DNA of 64,000 bases from Leisingera aquimarina DSM 24565 (GCF_000473165.1 NZ_KI421504.1:2813719-2877718); one strand, 5' to 3'. Counted from the first letter of the stretch, positions 8,210-18,073 are shown. A program made the numbers and translations. The notes: generated from the sequence alone by a model not told the origin.

Positions 8210-9433
8210 ATGACCGCATTGGATATTGATTTTGTCCGGGCCCAATTCCCGGCCTTTGCCGAACCCAGCCTTCAGAACCAGGCGTTTTTTGAAAATGCGG
8301 GCGGCTCCTATGCCTGCCGCCAGGTGATTGACCGGCTGACCCGGTTCTATACCCAGCGCAAGGTGCAGCCCTATGCGCCTTATAAGGCCTCCCGCCTGGG
8401 CGGCGGCGAAATGGACGAAGCCCGTGCTCGTTTGGCAGCGCTGATGGGCGTGGCAACCGAAGAGCTGAGCTTTGGCCCCTCGACCACCCAGAACACCTAT
8501 GTGCTGGCCCAGGCATTTCGCAAATTCATGAAGCCCGGCGAGGCGATCATCGTCACCAACCAGGACCACGAAGCCAACACCGGCCCTTGGCGCCGTCTGG
8601 CCGAGGAGGGGATCGAGATTCGCGAATGGCAGATCGACCCGCAGACCGGACATCTGGACGTGGCGCAACTGGAAAGCCTGCTGGACGAAAACGTCCGCCT
8701 GGTCTGTTTCCCCCATTGTTCCAACGTGGTGGGCGAGATCAACCCGGTGCCCGAGATCACAGCCCTAGCCCATGCCGCCGGTGCCTTTGTCTGTGTTGAC
8801 GGGGTTTCATATGCGCCGCACGGGCTGCCGAACGTGGATGATCTGGGCGCCGATATCTATCTGTTTTCCGCCTACAAGACCTATGGCCCCCATCAGGGCA
8901 TCATGGTGATCCGCAAGGCGCTGGGCGCGCTGCTGCCAAACCAGGCGCATTACTTCAATGCGGACACACTCTATAAACGGTTCACCCCGGCAGGCCCGGA
9001 CCATGCACAGGTGGCGGCCTCGGCCGGCATGGCGGATTATTTCGAGGCATTGGCGGTCCAACATGGCCACGCGGGCACCGCGGCCGAAACCGGCGCCTTT
9101 GTCCACGACCTGATGCGTCAGCATGAAATCACCCTGCTGCAGCCGCTGCTGGATGCGGTTAAGGACCGCAACGATGTGCGCTTGCTCGGGCCCGCAACCG
9201 CACAAACCCGCGCGCCCACCGTTGCCATTGCCCTGAACCGTCCGGCTGAGCCGGTTGCCGCGGCGCTGTCGGAATATGGCATTATGGCCGGCGGCGGTGA
9301 TTTCTACGCGGTGCGCGCCCTTTCCGCGATGGGCATTGATCCAAACGAAGGCGTGCTGCGTATGAGCTTCACCCATTACACATCCCAGGCCGAGGTCGCC
9401 AAACTGATCGAGGCCTTGGATCGGGTATTGTAG
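8210..9433 (+). CDS. Class V aminotransferase / cysteine desulfurase-like protein
   Basis: 407-aa PLP enzyme of aminotransferase class V. The start at 8210 is set by AGAGGAG just upstream. PLP-binding features include STTQNTY, NQDHEANTG with the ring-stacking His, and VDGVSYAPHG with the pyridine-nitrogen Asp. SAYKTYGPHQG carries the Schiff-base Lys near residue 223. The gene has no Isc/Suf neighbours and lacks an obvious mobile Cys loop, so desulfurase activity should not be assumed; isomerase or kynureninase-like roles occur in this group. A photolyase gene follows after 24 bases and is probably co-transcribed. Confidence 0.85.
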   Translation: MTALDIDFVRAQFPAFAEPSLQNQAFFENAGGSYACRQVIDRLTRFYTQRKVQPYAPYKASRLGGGEMDEARARLAALMGVATEELSFGPSTTQNTYVLAQAFRKFMKPGEAIIVTNQDHEANTGPWRRLAEEGIEIREWQIDPQTGHLDVAQLESLLDENVRLVCFPHCSNVVGEINPVPEITALAHAAGAFVCVDGVSYAPHGLPNVDDLGADIYLFSAYKTYGPHQGIMVIRKALGALLPNQAHYFNADTLYKRFTPAGPDHAQVAASAGMADYFEALAVQHGHAGTAAETGAFVHDLMRQHEITLLQPLLDAVKDRNDVRLLGPATAQTRAPTVAIALNRPAEPVAAALSEYGIMAGGGDFYAVRALSAMGIDPNEGVLRMSFTHYTSQAEVAKLIEALDRVL

Positions 9434-9457
9434 CCAACCCAGGAAGGGAAGCCAATT

Positions 9458-10882
9458 ATGAGCAGCCGTCCTCTGGCGATCTGGTGGATCCGGCGGGATC
9501 TCCGCTTGTGCGACAATCCGGCACTGATGGCTGCCTTGGCAGGGGGCAGCGCTGTCCTGCCGGTCTACGTTCTGGACGAACAGGACGCGGCGCTGGGCGC
9601 GGCGCCTAAATTTCGCCTAGGGCTGGGGCTGGAGCGTTTCGCACAGGAGCTGGCCAAGGTCGGCTCCCGCCTGATCTTGCGCCGGGGCAGAGCGCTGGAC
9701 GTGCTGCAACAGCTGATCCGTGAAACCGGAGCAGGGGCCGTGCATTGGTCCCGCCTGTATGATCCGCAGGCCATCGCCCGCGACACGGATATCAAACAGC
9801 GGCTCGCGGCGCAGGGGATCGCGGCTAAGTCTCACGGCGGGCGGTTGTTGTTTGAACCCTGGACGGTCGAGACCAAGACCGGAGGCATGTACAAGGTCTA
9901 CACCCCGTTTTGGAAGGCCGTGCGGGGCCGCAGCGTCACCAGCCTGCTGGCGGCACCCGCCACGCTGCCAGCACCGGAAAACTGGCCCGTCAGCGAAGAT
10001 CTCACTGCCTGGGATATGGGCGCCGCCATGCACCGCGGTGCGGATGTGGTGGCCAGCTACTGCCGTGTGGGCGAAGACGCCGCGCTGAACCGTCTGGATG
10101 GATTTCTCGAAGACACTGTGGATGTATATAAAGAACGCCGCGATTATCCGGGCGAGGACGCCACCTCCGGCCTGTCGGAAAACCTCGCCTGGGGGGAAAT
10201 CAGCCCGCACCGCATGTGGCACCTGGGCCGCGCGGCGATGGAGCGCGGCAGCCAGGGTGCGGAACATTTTCTGAAAGAGATCGCCTGGCGCGAGTTCGCC
10301 TATCACCTGATGTACCACTCGCCGCATATGCTGACGAGCAGCTGGCGCGACGAATGGCAGGCCTTCGCTTGGGTGCAGGACATCACCCCGCAGGTGCTGG
10401 CCTGGCAGCGCGGGCAGACCGGGTACGATTTCATCGATGCCGCCATGCGGGAGCTGTATGTAACCGGAAAGATGCACAACCGGGCCCGGATGATTGTGGC
10501 AAGTTTCCTCACCAAGCATTTGATGGCACATTGGAAAATCGGGATGGACTGGTTTGCGGAGGCGCTGGTGGACTGGGACCCGGCATCCAACGCCATGGGC
10601 TGGCAGTGGGTTGCAGGTTCCGGCCCTGATGCAGCTCCTTTCTTCCGTGTCTTCAACCCCAGCGGTCAGCTGGAAAAATTCGACCCATCAGGCACCTACA
10701 CGCGACGCTGGATTGCCGAGGGGCAAGGCAACGCACCGCAATCCGCGCTGGACTTTTTCGACGCCGCGCCGCTGTCCTGGAACCTTTCAACGGACACTCC
10801 CCGCGCAGAGCCGGTCATTAGCCTGAAAGAGGGGCGCGACCGTGCACTCGCGGCCTATCACGATGCGCGTGAAGACCGCTAA
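9458..10882 (+). CDS. phr: Deoxyribodipyrimidine photolyase (cryptochrome/photolyase family)
   Basis: 474-aa flavoprotein that uses blue light to split UV-made pyrimidine dimers. The antenna-binding Rossmann domain spans about residues 5-130 (IWWIRRDLRLCDNPAL). The helical FAD domain holds WREFAYHLMYHSPHM, YDFIDAAMRELYVTGKMHNR, NAMGWQWVAGSG and DAAPFFRVFNP, the signature stretch around the flavin and substrate pocket of class I CPD photolyases. AGGAAGGG precedes the ATG. A close relative with (6-4) or cryptochrome function is less likely given these motifs. Confidence 0.93.
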   Translation: MSSRPLAIWWIRRDLRLCDNPALMAALAGGSAVLPVYVLDEQDAALGAAPKFRLGLGLERFAQELAKVGSRLILRRGRALDVLQQLIRETGAGAVHWSRLYDPQAIARDTDIKQRLAAQGIAAKSHGGRLLFEPWTVETKTGGMYKVYTPFWKAVRGRSVTSLLAAPATLPAPENWPVSEDLTAWDMGAAMHRGADVVASYCRVGEDAALNRLDGFLEDTVDVYKERRDYPGEDATSGLSENLAWGEISPHRMWHLGRAAMERGSQGAEHFLKEIAWREFAYHLMYHSPHMLTSSWRDEWQAFAWVQDITPQVLAWQRGQTGYDFIDAAMRELYVTGKMHNRARMIVASFLTKHLMAHWKIGMDWFAEALVDWDPASNAMGWQWVAGSGPDAAPFFRVFNPSGQLEKFDPSGTYTRRWIAEGQGNAPQSALDFFDAAPLSWNLSTDTPRAEPVISLKEGRDRALAAYHDAREDR

Positions 10883-10962
10883 CGCATAGTTTTCTTGCCG
10901 GAAGGTCCCCCGCGGCCTAGCTTTTTCCTTGTAGCCAGTCCGTGTCTCACAGGGGGAAGCGA

Positions 10963-12168
10963 ATGAAGCTCACGTCCGTTGAGGGCCAGAAAAACCTGCC
11001 GCGCTACTTTGCTGCGGTGTTTGCCAAAGTGAAGGCCATGGAGGTCGGGCAGCTGGATATCCACCTGCCGGACGGGCGCATATTTTCCGCTAACGGGCGC
11101 AATCCCGGCCCTGCTGCCGACTTGCACATCCGCAATCCCGACTGTTTTGCCCGGCTGATCCGCGAGGGCGATCTTGGCTTTGCCGACGCCTATCTGGAAG
11201 GCTGGTGGAGCACCTCGGACCTGCAGGGCTTTATGGATCTGGTGCATATGGGGGCCAACACCGTCTATGACGGGTTCCCGGGCCAGGGACTGGCACGCGC
11301 CTATGAACGTTTCCGCTTCTGGCTGCACCGCAATCACCGCAAACAGGCGCAAAAGAACATCTCCTATCACTACGACCTGGGCAATGATTTTTACGGGCTG
11401 TGGCTGGATGATACGATGACCTATTCCAGCGCCCTGTTCCGCAGCGGCCAGGACAGCCTGGAAAAAGCGCAGACCGCCAAATATGCCTCTATGGTGGACC
11501 AGATGGGTGTGCAACCCGGCGATCATGTGCTGGAGATCGGCTGCGGCTGGGGCGGCTTTGCCGAATACGCCGCCGGTCAAAGGGGGCTGAAAGTCACCGG
11601 GCTGACGATCAGCAAGGAGCAGTTGAATTTTGCCCGTCAACGCATGGAAAAGGCCGGTCTTTCCGGTCTGGTGGACCTGCGCCTTCAAGACTACCGCGAC
11701 TGCCGCGGCACGTTCGACGGCATCGCCTCGATCGAGATGTTCGAGGCCGTGGGCGAAAAATACTGGCCTGCGTATTTCAGCACCGTTCACGACCGGCTGA
11801 AACCCGGCGGCAGGGCCACGCTGCAGATCATCACCGTCGCCGACCGCCGCTGGGAGATTTACCGCAAAGGCGTCGACTTCATCCAGAAACACATCTTCCC
11901 CGGCGGTATGCTGCCATCGCCGAATATCCTGCGCGATCAGGTCGAACAGGCAGGTCTGGGCGTTGTCCGCTCGATTGAGTTCGGCGACAGCTACGACCAG
12001 ACCTTGCGGCGCTGGCACGATACCTTCAACGCCCGCTGGGATCAGATCGCCCGCATGGGGTTTGATGACCGCTTCCGCAAGATGTGGAACTTTTACCTCA
12101 CTTCCTGCGCGGCGGCCTTTAAGACTGGCAATTGCGACGTGACGCAGATTACAGTTGCGCATCGCTGA
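10963..12168 (+). CDS. Cyclopropane-fatty-acyl-phospholipid synthase-family methyltransferase
   Basis: 401-aa SAM-dependent methyltransferase that probably modifies unsaturated acyl chains of membrane lipids. AGGGGGAA favours the ATG at 10963 over 10942. The N-terminal region contains FADAYLEGWW. The catalytic domain has NISYHYDLGNDFYGLWLDD, SAM motif I LEIGCGWGG (about 190-198), GLTISKEQLNFA and SIEMFEAVGEKYWPAYF, all typical of the CFA synthase family. Length is close to E. coli Cfa. trgA follows 30 bases downstream, so the two may share a transcript. Confidence 0.9.
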   Translation: MKLTSVEGQKNLPRYFAAVFAKVKAMEVGQLDIHLPDGRIFSANGRNPGPAADLHIRNPDCFARLIREGDLGFADAYLEGWWSTSDLQGFMDLVHMGANTVYDGFPGQGLARAYERFRFWLHRNHRKQAQKNISYHYDLGNDFYGLWLDDTMTYSSALFRSGQDSLEKAQTAKYASMVDQMGVQPGDHVLEIGCGWGGFAEYAAGQRGLKVTGLTISKEQLNFARQRMEKAGLSGLVDLRLQDYRDCRGTFDGIASIEMFEAVGEKYWPAYFSTVHDRLKPGGRATLQIITVADRRWEIYRKGVDFIQKHIFPGGMLPSPNILRDQVEQAGLGVVRSIEFGDSYDQTLRRWHDTFNARWDQIARMGFDDRFRKMWNFYLTSCAAAFKTGNCDVTQITVAHR

Positions 12169-12198
12169 CTGAACTGGCCGCACGGATTGTAACCAGAC

Positions 12199-12639
12199 AT
12201 GCCCACCGGAGCCCGACTGACCGCTGCCTTTTGTTTGGCTTTATTGGCTTTTATTGTCTCATTTCTGGTGATGCCGCTGATGCCCGAGGGCACCGATTTC
12301 GGCTATTTCGTGCATGTGAATGTGGCGCTGGGGCTGCTGAGCGGCTGGATCTTCATGGGCAAACGCGCAGGTCGCGGGCTGGTTCCCGGCATAAACAATG
12401 GCCTGACGGGCATGGTGGTCATGGTGTTGTGGGCGCTGTTCATTCAAGGCACCTGGGAGATGTTCCGCTTGGCCATGCGCCACCGCTATGGCGGCCCGTT
12501 TGAGGCCCTGTCCCAGATCTTTGTGATTGCACTGGAGTATTTCTTTGTTATCGCTGTGCCAACTGTGCTGGTGCCATTGGCCGTGGGCGGGGTTCTTGCC
12601 GGTCTCGCGACCGAGAATGCCTCCCGCCGCTGGCGCTGA
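12199..12639 (+). CDS. trgA: TrgA-family membrane protein (tellurite-resistance locus)
   Basis: 146-aa membrane protein with about four hydrophobic segments (residues 8-28, 38-56, 70-92, 112-138). It matches the form of TrgA, first described with TrgB and CysK as a locus that raises tellurite resistance in Rhodobacter sphaeroides. INNGLTGMVVMV and the C-terminal SGLATE-like end (AGLATENASRRWR) are recognisable. Mechanism is not known. It is followed by trgB and cysK in the same order as in R. sphaeroides, which is the main support for the name. Confidence 0.82.
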   Translation: MPTGARLTAAFCLALLAFIVSFLVMPLMPEGTDFGYFVHVNVALGLLSGWIFMGKRAGRGLVPGINNGLTGMVVMVLWALFIQGTWEMFRLAMRHRYGGPFEALSQIFVIALEYFFVIAVPTVLVPLAVGGVLAGLATENASRRWR

Positions 12640-12668
12640 AACGTCTTTTTAACAACAGGTTGTAATCC

Positions 12669-13793
12669 GTGGCTGATCTCTTTTTCTTTGGCACGCTGCG
12701 CCATATTCCTTTGCTTGAACTGGTGCTGAGCCGCAGCGGTGCGGCGCTGCAAGCGCAGGGCGCAATATTGTCCGGCCATGGTGTCTATCAGGTGGTTGGC
12801 CAGCCATTCCCGGCGATCGAAGCCCGCGAGGGCGCCACGGCTGACGGCGTTCTGGTACAGGGCCTGTCCCCCGCAGATCTGGATGCGCTCAACTTTTATG
12901 AAGGCGGCTTTGGCTATGCGCTGAAACCTGTTTCGGTTCAGCTGGAGGATGGCAGCACCGCCCCGGCAGAGGTTTACTTTCCCGAACCGGGCCTGTGGCA
13001 AACCGCTGAGCCCTGGGATCTGGCGGCCTGGGTGCGGAAATGGGGGGCGCTGTCCCTGCGGGCCGCCGAAGAGGTGATGTCATATCATGGCCGCATGACC
13101 GCTGATGAAGTGGCCCGCTGCTTCCCTTCGGTCCGCCGCCGCGCCGCCGCCTGGCTGGAAGCGCAGGCGCGGCCCGGTGACGGGGTGCGTGACCTTTCCA
13201 AAGACGTGATTGTCCACAGCCACAACCGCGCCTACCTGAATTTCTTCGCGATGGAGGAAATGAACCTGCAGTTCCGCCTGTTTGATGGCAGTCTTAGCCC
13301 GGTCATGGAACGCTCTGCCGCCATGGCGGGCCATGCAGCGGTGCTGCTGCCATATGACCCGATCCGCGATCAGGTGCTGCTGGTGGAGCAATTCCGCGCA
13401 CCGCCCTTCATTATGGGCGAAGCGAACCCCTGGATGTGGGAGCCGGTCGCAGGCGTGATCGACCCCGGCGAGACGGCCGGGGAAACCGCGATCCGCGAGG
13501 CGCAGGAGGAGGCGGGCGTCACTGTCCAGCGGCTGGAACCGGTGGCGCAGGTCTATCCTTCCAGTGGCGCACTGGCGGAATTCATTCATGTTTTCATCGG
13601 TATATCAGACCTTTCTGACATCTATGGCGGCGGTGGTGTTGCCGGTGAGGGCGAGGACATCCGCAGCAAGATCCTCAGCTTTGACGAGCTGATGCTGGGG
13701 GTGGATGGACAGATCTATCAGGACATGCCTCTGGTCACCGCGGCGCTGTGGTTGGCACGCCACCGCGCCCGGCTGCGCAACGCTGCGGACTGA
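12669..13793 (+). CDS. trgB: TrgB: gamma-glutamylcyclotransferase-like plus NUDIX hydrolase fusion
   Basis: 374-aa two-domain protein with a GTG start. The N-terminal half (about 1-170) is a gamma-glutamylcyclotransferase (GGACT/AIG2-like) fold starting LFFFGTLRHIPLLE. The C-terminal half (about 175-370) is an ADP-ribose pyrophosphatase-type NUDIX domain with the box GVIDPGETAGETAIREAQEE and AG following, near residues 261-283. The NUDIX part probably hydrolyses ADP-ribose or a related nucleotide sugar. The link to glutathione-type chemistry and to cysK fits a role in thiol or oxyanion stress, but the reaction is not proven. Confidence 0.87.
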   Translation: MADLFFFGTLRHIPLLELVLSRSGAALQAQGAILSGHGVYQVVGQPFPAIEAREGATADGVLVQGLSPADLDALNFYEGGFGYALKPVSVQLEDGSTAPAEVYFPEPGLWQTAEPWDLAAWVRKWGALSLRAAEEVMSYHGRMTADEVARCFPSVRRRAAAWLEAQARPGDGVRDLSKDVIVHSHNRAYLNFFAMEEMNLQFRLFDGSLSPVMERSAAMAGHAAVLLPYDPIRDQVLLVEQFRAPPFIMGEANPWMWEPVAGVIDPGETAGETAIREAQEEAGVTVQRLEPVAQVYPSSGALAEFIHVFIGISDLSDIYGGGGVAGEGEDIRSKILSFDELMLGVDGQIYQDMPLVTAALWLARHRARLRNAAD

Positions 13794-13861
13794 CCCGCTT
13801 CGCGTCTTGTGAACACCGGACCGCTTGGATACACCTTGGGGGAACGATCGAAAGGGATACC

Positions 13862-14896
13862 ATGCGCATTGCACGCGATCTGGCTGATGCCATCGGCCAC
13901 ACTCCTCTTATCCGCCTGAACCGCGTCAGTGAAGAGACCGGCTGCGAGATCATGGGCAAGGCGGAATTCATGAATCCGGGCCAGTCGGTCAAGGACCGTG
14001 CCGCGCTCTATATCATCAAGGATGCCATTGCCCGCGGCGATCTGAAGCCCGGCGGCACCATTGTTGAAGGCACGGCCGGCAACACCGGCATCGGCCTGGC
14101 GCTGGTCGGCGCCTCCATGGGTTTCAAGACGGTGATCGTGATCCCGGAAACCCAATCGGAAGAAAAAAAGGACATGCTGCGCCTGGCAGGTGCCCAGTTG
14201 GTCCAGGTTCCCGCGGCCCCATACCGCAATCCCAACAACTATGTGCGCTATTCCCAGCGTCTGGCGGAAAAACTGGCCAAGACGGAACCGAACGGCGCGA
14301 TCTGGGCCAACCAGTTCGACAACGTGGCCAACCGTCAGGCCCATGTGGAAACCACCGGCCCAGAAATCTGGGAACAGACCGGCGGCAAAGTCGATGGCTT
14401 TGTCTGCGCGGTCGGCTCTGGTGGCACCCTGGCGGGCGTCGCCGACGCGCTGCAGCCCAAGGGCGTCAAGATCGGTCTTGCCGATCCGCTGGGCGCGGCG
14501 CTCTATTCCTTCTACACCACCGGTGAGCTGGCCTCCGAAGGCAGCTCCATCACCGAGGGCATCGGCCAGGGCCGGATCACCAAGAACCTGGAAGGCTTCA
14601 CGCCGGACTTCAGCTACCAGGTGCCGGATGCTGAGGCGGTGCCTTATGTCTTTGATCTGCTGCACGAGGAAGGCCTGGTGCTGGGCGGCTCTTCCGGCAT
14701 CAACATTGCCGGCGCCGTGCGTATGGCCAAGGAGATGGGGCCGGGCAAAACCATTGTCACCGTTCTGTGCGACTATGGCACCCGCTACCAGTCCAAGTTG
14801 TTCAATCCGGATTTCCTGCGGGAGAAAAACCTGCCGGTGCCGGAGTGGATGACCCACACGCCCGCGTCTATCCCAGGCGTATTTGAGGACGTATGA
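13862..14896 (+). CDS. cysK: Cysteine synthase A (O-acetylserine sulfhydrylase)
   Basis: 344-aa PLP enzyme that joins sulfide to O-acetylserine to make cysteine. The ATG at 13862 follows AAAGGGA; the longer frame from 13748 overlaps trgB. NPGQSVKDRAA carries the PLP Lys (K44). EGTAGNTGIGLAL is the substrate loop and VGSGGTLAGVADAL binds the phosphate. Third in the trgA-trgB-cysK set, the arrangement tied to tellurite tolerance in R. sphaeroides. The stop overlaps the MscS start (ATGA), so translation is coupled. Confidence 0.93.
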   Translation: MRIARDLADAIGHTPLIRLNRVSEETGCEIMGKAEFMNPGQSVKDRAALYIIKDAIARGDLKPGGTIVEGTAGNTGIGLALVGASMGFKTVIVIPETQSEEKKDMLRLAGAQLVQVPAAPYRNPNNYVRYSQRLAEKLAKTEPNGAIWANQFDNVANRQAHVETTGPEIWEQTGGKVDGFVCAVGSGGTLAGVADALQPKGVKIGLADPLGAALYSFYTTGELASEGSSITEGIGQGRITKNLEGFTPDFSYQVPDAEAVPYVFDLLHEEGLVLGGSSGINIAGAVRMAKEMGPGKTIVTVLCDYGTRYQSKLFNPDFLREKNLPVPEWMTHTPASIPGVFEDV

Positions 14897-17361
14897 CACC
14901 CATAATAACCGCTTTGCGGACTGCTTTGCTGGGGCTGGCCATTGCGGCCGGCCTCGCTTTGCCTGCCTTGGCTCAGTTGAACGCTGAATCCCGGGCGATC
15001 TATCAGGACTGGCTCAAGACCGCCAACCGCGCGGAGGAGGTCATTGACGCCAGACGGGCCTCCAGCGCCGCTATGGAAGCGCTGCGCAAAGAGCTCACCT
15101 CCTACCGGCAGAATTTTCTGGAAGCGCGGACTGGCAACGGCGACCGTATTCAGACGCTCGAAGGCCAGCTTGGCGCCCTCGGCCCGGCGCCCGGCGAGGG
15201 CGAGAGCGAGCCCGAGGACATTGCCCAGCTGCGCCGCTCGCTGGAACAGCAGCTGAAGGACCTCAAGGTCCCGCGCATTGTGTCGGAAGAGGCCTACAGC
15301 CGTGCCAACGGGCTGATCGCCGAGATTGACAAGATCATCCGCGAACGCCGCACCCGCAGGCTGCTGGAACGCGGACCCTCTCCCTTCAATCCGGAAAACT
15401 GGGCAGGGGCATTGCGCTCTCTGACACGCTCCGGCAGCTCGTTGTGGAACGAAACCGCCTCCAAAGTGGGCAGCGCCACCACGGCTGAGCGGGTTCAGAA
15501 CAGCCTGCCGGCACTGCTCTTGCTGCTGCTGATTGCGGCGCTGTTGGTGTTCCGCGGCCGGCCCTGGGCCCATGCGGCTGGCGACTACCTGCGCCAATTC
15601 GGCAGCTCGGGCCGCGGTGTCTGGGGCTTTGTGGTCTCGTTGCTGGAAGTGATCCTGCCCTTTATCGGCATCATCTGCCTGACCGCAGCAGTGGACCTGT
15701 CCGGGGTGCTCGGCATCCGCGGCTCGATCCTGCTGGACTATGTGCCCGGCTGGGCGCTGCTGCTTCTGTCGTTCCATTGGCTGGGCAACCAGCTGTTTTC
15801 CAGCCGCATCGAAAACGATCTGGTCCCGGTGCAGGAAGGGCGGCTGAACGAGACCCGGCTGATGGTTGACATCCTGGCGGTCATCCTGGTGCTGCAGGAC
15901 GCGCTGTCGCAGCTGGAAAACATCGACAGCATCCCGGCTGAGGCCCATGCGGTGGCCAGCTTCCCGCTGATCATGGGGGCTGCTCTGGTGCTGCTGCGCC
16001 TGCACCGCATCGGCGCCAAGCGCCGTCAGCAGCAAAGCGGCGATGAAACCGATGAGGACGGTGCCATAGCCGCCGGCGCCAACCGGATCATGAATCTGGT
16101 GCGCCGTGCCATCTATCTGCTGGGGTTCGTGTCGCCGGTGCTGGCCGCCTTTGGCTATGTCAACGCGGCCGAGGCGCTGATCTATCCCGCGGTGTCCACC
16201 CTGGCGCTGCTGGCCGCCCTGCTGGTACTGCAGCGCTTCCTGGGCGATCTCTACGGCTGGCTCTCCGGCAGAGGGTCCGAAGCGCGGGAATCCCTGTTTG
16301 CGGTGATGATCGGCTTTGTGCTCGCGGCTCTGGCCTTGCCGCTGCTGGCGCTGATCTGGGGTGCGCGGATCGCCGACCTGACCGAACTGTGGTCGCAGTT
16401 CCTGGAAGGGTTCCAGATCGGCGACACAAAGATCTCTCCAACCGCCTTCCTGACCTTTGCCATCGTCTTTGCCGCCGGCTATGCGCTGACCCGTCTGATC
16501 CAGGGTTCATTGCGCAATTCTCTGCTGCCCAAGACCAAGATCGACCCGGGCGGCCAGAATGCGATCACCTCCGGCCTTGGTTATGTCGGCATCTTCCTGT
16601 CAGCGGTGGTGGCAATCTCGATGGCCGGGCTGGACCTGTCGTCGCTTGCCATCGTCGCAGGCGCGCTGTCGGTCGGCATCGGCTTTGGCTTGCAGACTAT
16701 CGTGTCGAACTTCGTCTCCGGCATTATCCTGCTGATCGAACGCCCGATCTCCAAAGGCGACTGGATCGAGGTCGGCGGGCTGATGGGCTACGTGCGCGAT
16801 ATTTCCGTCCGCTCTACCCGGATCGAGACCTTCGACCGCTCTGACGTGATCGTGCCGAACTCTGACCTGATCTCGGGCACCGTCACCAACTACACCCGCG
16901 GAAACACCGTGGGCCGGGTGATCGTGCCGGTAGGTGTCGCCTATGGCACCGACCCGCGCAAGGTCGAGGCGATCCTGAACGAGGTCGCCAAGGCGCATCC
17001 GATGGTGTTGCTTAACCCGGCGCCCAGCGTGGTGTTCCAGGGCTTTGGCGCCGACAGCCTGGATTTCGAGATCCGGGCAATCCTGCGCGATGTGAACTGG
17101 GTTCTGTCGGTGAAATCCGACATGAATTACGAGATTTCCAAACGGTTCGACGAAGAAGGGATCGAGATCCCCTTCATGCAGCGCGATATCTGGATCCGTA
17201 ACCCCGAGGCACTGACCCCGTCAAAACCGGCGGCCTCTGCCACAGCTCCCGCTTCCGCACCTGCCGCCGCTCCCGCGTCTGCTCCGCTGAAGCCGGATCT
17301 GGCGGATGTCCAGCAGGACCCCCAAGAAGATGCTGATGGAGATGCCGATGCCGACAAGTGA
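14893..17361 (+). CDS. Large MscS-family mechanosensitive channel
   Basis: 822-aa channel for release of solutes on hypo-osmotic shock. A signal peptide ends near ALA-Q (residue 28). A periplasmic, helical region (about 30-190) follows, possibly a DUF3772-type domain, then many membrane helices. The MscS pore and beta domain appear in the last third: SLAIVAGALSVGIGFGLQ, NFVSGIILLIERPISKGD and DVIVPNSDLISGTVTNYTRG. An Ala/Pro-rich tail of about 45 residues ends the protein. The start overlaps the cysK stop by four bases and the end overlaps alaX by 14, forming a compact run. Confidence 0.9.
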   Translation: MTPIITALRTALLGLAIAAGLALPALAQLNAESRAIYQDWLKTANRAEEVIDARRASSAAMEALRKELTSYRQNFLEARTGNGDRIQTLEGQLGALGPAPGEGESEPEDIAQLRRSLEQQLKDLKVPRIVSEEAYSRANGLIAEIDKIIRERRTRRLLERGPSPFNPENWAGALRSLTRSGSSLWNETASKVGSATTAERVQNSLPALLLLLLIAALLVFRGRPWAHAAGDYLRQFGSSGRGVWGFVVSLLEVILPFIGIICLTAAVDLSGVLGIRGSILLDYVPGWALLLLSFHWLGNQLFSSRIENDLVPVQEGRLNETRLMVDILAVILVLQDALSQLENIDSIPAEAHAVASFPLIMGAALVLLRLHRIGAKRRQQQSGDETDEDGAIAAGANRIMNLVRRAIYLLGFVSPVLAAFGYVNAAEALIYPAVSTLALLAALLVLQRFLGDLYGWLSGRGSEARESLFAVMIGFVLAALALPLLALIWGARIADLTELWSQFLEGFQIGDTKISPTAFLTFAIVFAAGYALTRLIQGSLRNSLLPKTKIDPGGQNAITSGLGYVGIFLSAVVAISMAGLDLSSLAIVAGALSVGIGFGLQTIVSNFVSGIILLIERPISKGDWIEVGGLMGYVRDISVRSTRIETFDRSDVIVPNSDLISGTVTNYTRGNTVGRVIVPVGVAYGTDPRKVEAILNEVAKAHPMVLLNPAPSVVFQGFGADSLDFEIRAILRDVNWVLSVKSDMNYEISKRFDEEGIEIPFMQRDIWIRNPEALTPSKPAASATAPASAPAAAPASAPLKPDLADVQQDPQEDADGDADADK

Positions 17362-18073
17362 ACCATTGTTCCGCAATGACGCCTATGCACGGATGACCGA
17401 AGCGATGGTCCTGGCCCGCACGGAACAGGGCGGGCTGATCCTGGACCGCTCTCTGTTTTACGCCACCGGCGGCGGCCAGCCCGGCGACAGCGGCCAGCTT
17501 TTGTGGGGCGACGGCCAATGCACCATCGCCACCACCGTCAAGGGTGAGGGCGATGCAATTGTGCTGGTGCCGCATGAAGGGGAACAATTGCCTGACGAGG
17601 GCACGACGGTCACCCAAGTGCTCGACTGGGATCGTCGCTATGGCCACATGCGGGTCCACACCGCACTGCACCTGCTGTCGGTGGTGATCCCGCTGGAGGT
17701 GACCGGCGGCTCTATAAGCGCGGAAAAAGGGCGTCTGGATTTCAACATGCCTGAGGCGCCCGTGGACAAACAGGCGCTGCAGGACCAGTTGCAGGCGCTG
17801 ATCGACCGCGATCTGGAGGTGAGCGAGGATTGGATCACCGATGCCGAACTCGACGCCAATCCGCAGCTGGTAAAAACCATGTCCGTCTCGCCGCCGCGCG
17901 GGGCAGGGCATGTGCGCCTTGTCCGCATCGGCACCGCTGACGAGCAGATTGATCTGCAGCCCTGCGGCGGCACCCATGTCAAACGCACCGCTGAAATCGG
18001 CAAAATCCGCCTTGGAAAGGTGGAGAAAAAGGGCAAGCAGAACCGCCGCGTCTATCTCCATCTGGAGACTTAA
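17348..18073 (+). CDS. Alanyl-tRNA editing protein (AlaX-type)
   Basis: 241-aa trans-editing hydrolase that removes Ser or Gly mischarged onto tRNA-Ala. GGAG at 17338-17341 sets the start at 17348, inside the end of the upstream channel gene. It carries both zinc motifs of the AlaRS editing domain: HTALH (H104, H108) and CGGTH (C206, H210). RSLFYATGGGQPGDSG is the usual N-terminal block. There is no synthetase domain, so this is a free-standing editor. A tRNA-Ser gene lies 79 bases downstream on the same strand. Confidence 0.9.
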   Translation: MPTSEPLFRNDAYARMTEAMVLARTEQGGLILDRSLFYATGGGQPGDSGQLLWGDGQCTIATTVKGEGDAIVLVPHEGEQLPDEGTTVTQVLDWDRRYGHMRVHTALHLLSVVIPLEVTGGSISAEKGRLDFNMPEAPVDKQALQDQLQALIDRDLEVSEDWITDAELDANPQLVKTMSVSPPRGAGHVRLVRIGTADEQIDLQPCGGTHVKRTAEIGKIRLGKVEKKGKQNRRVYLHLET

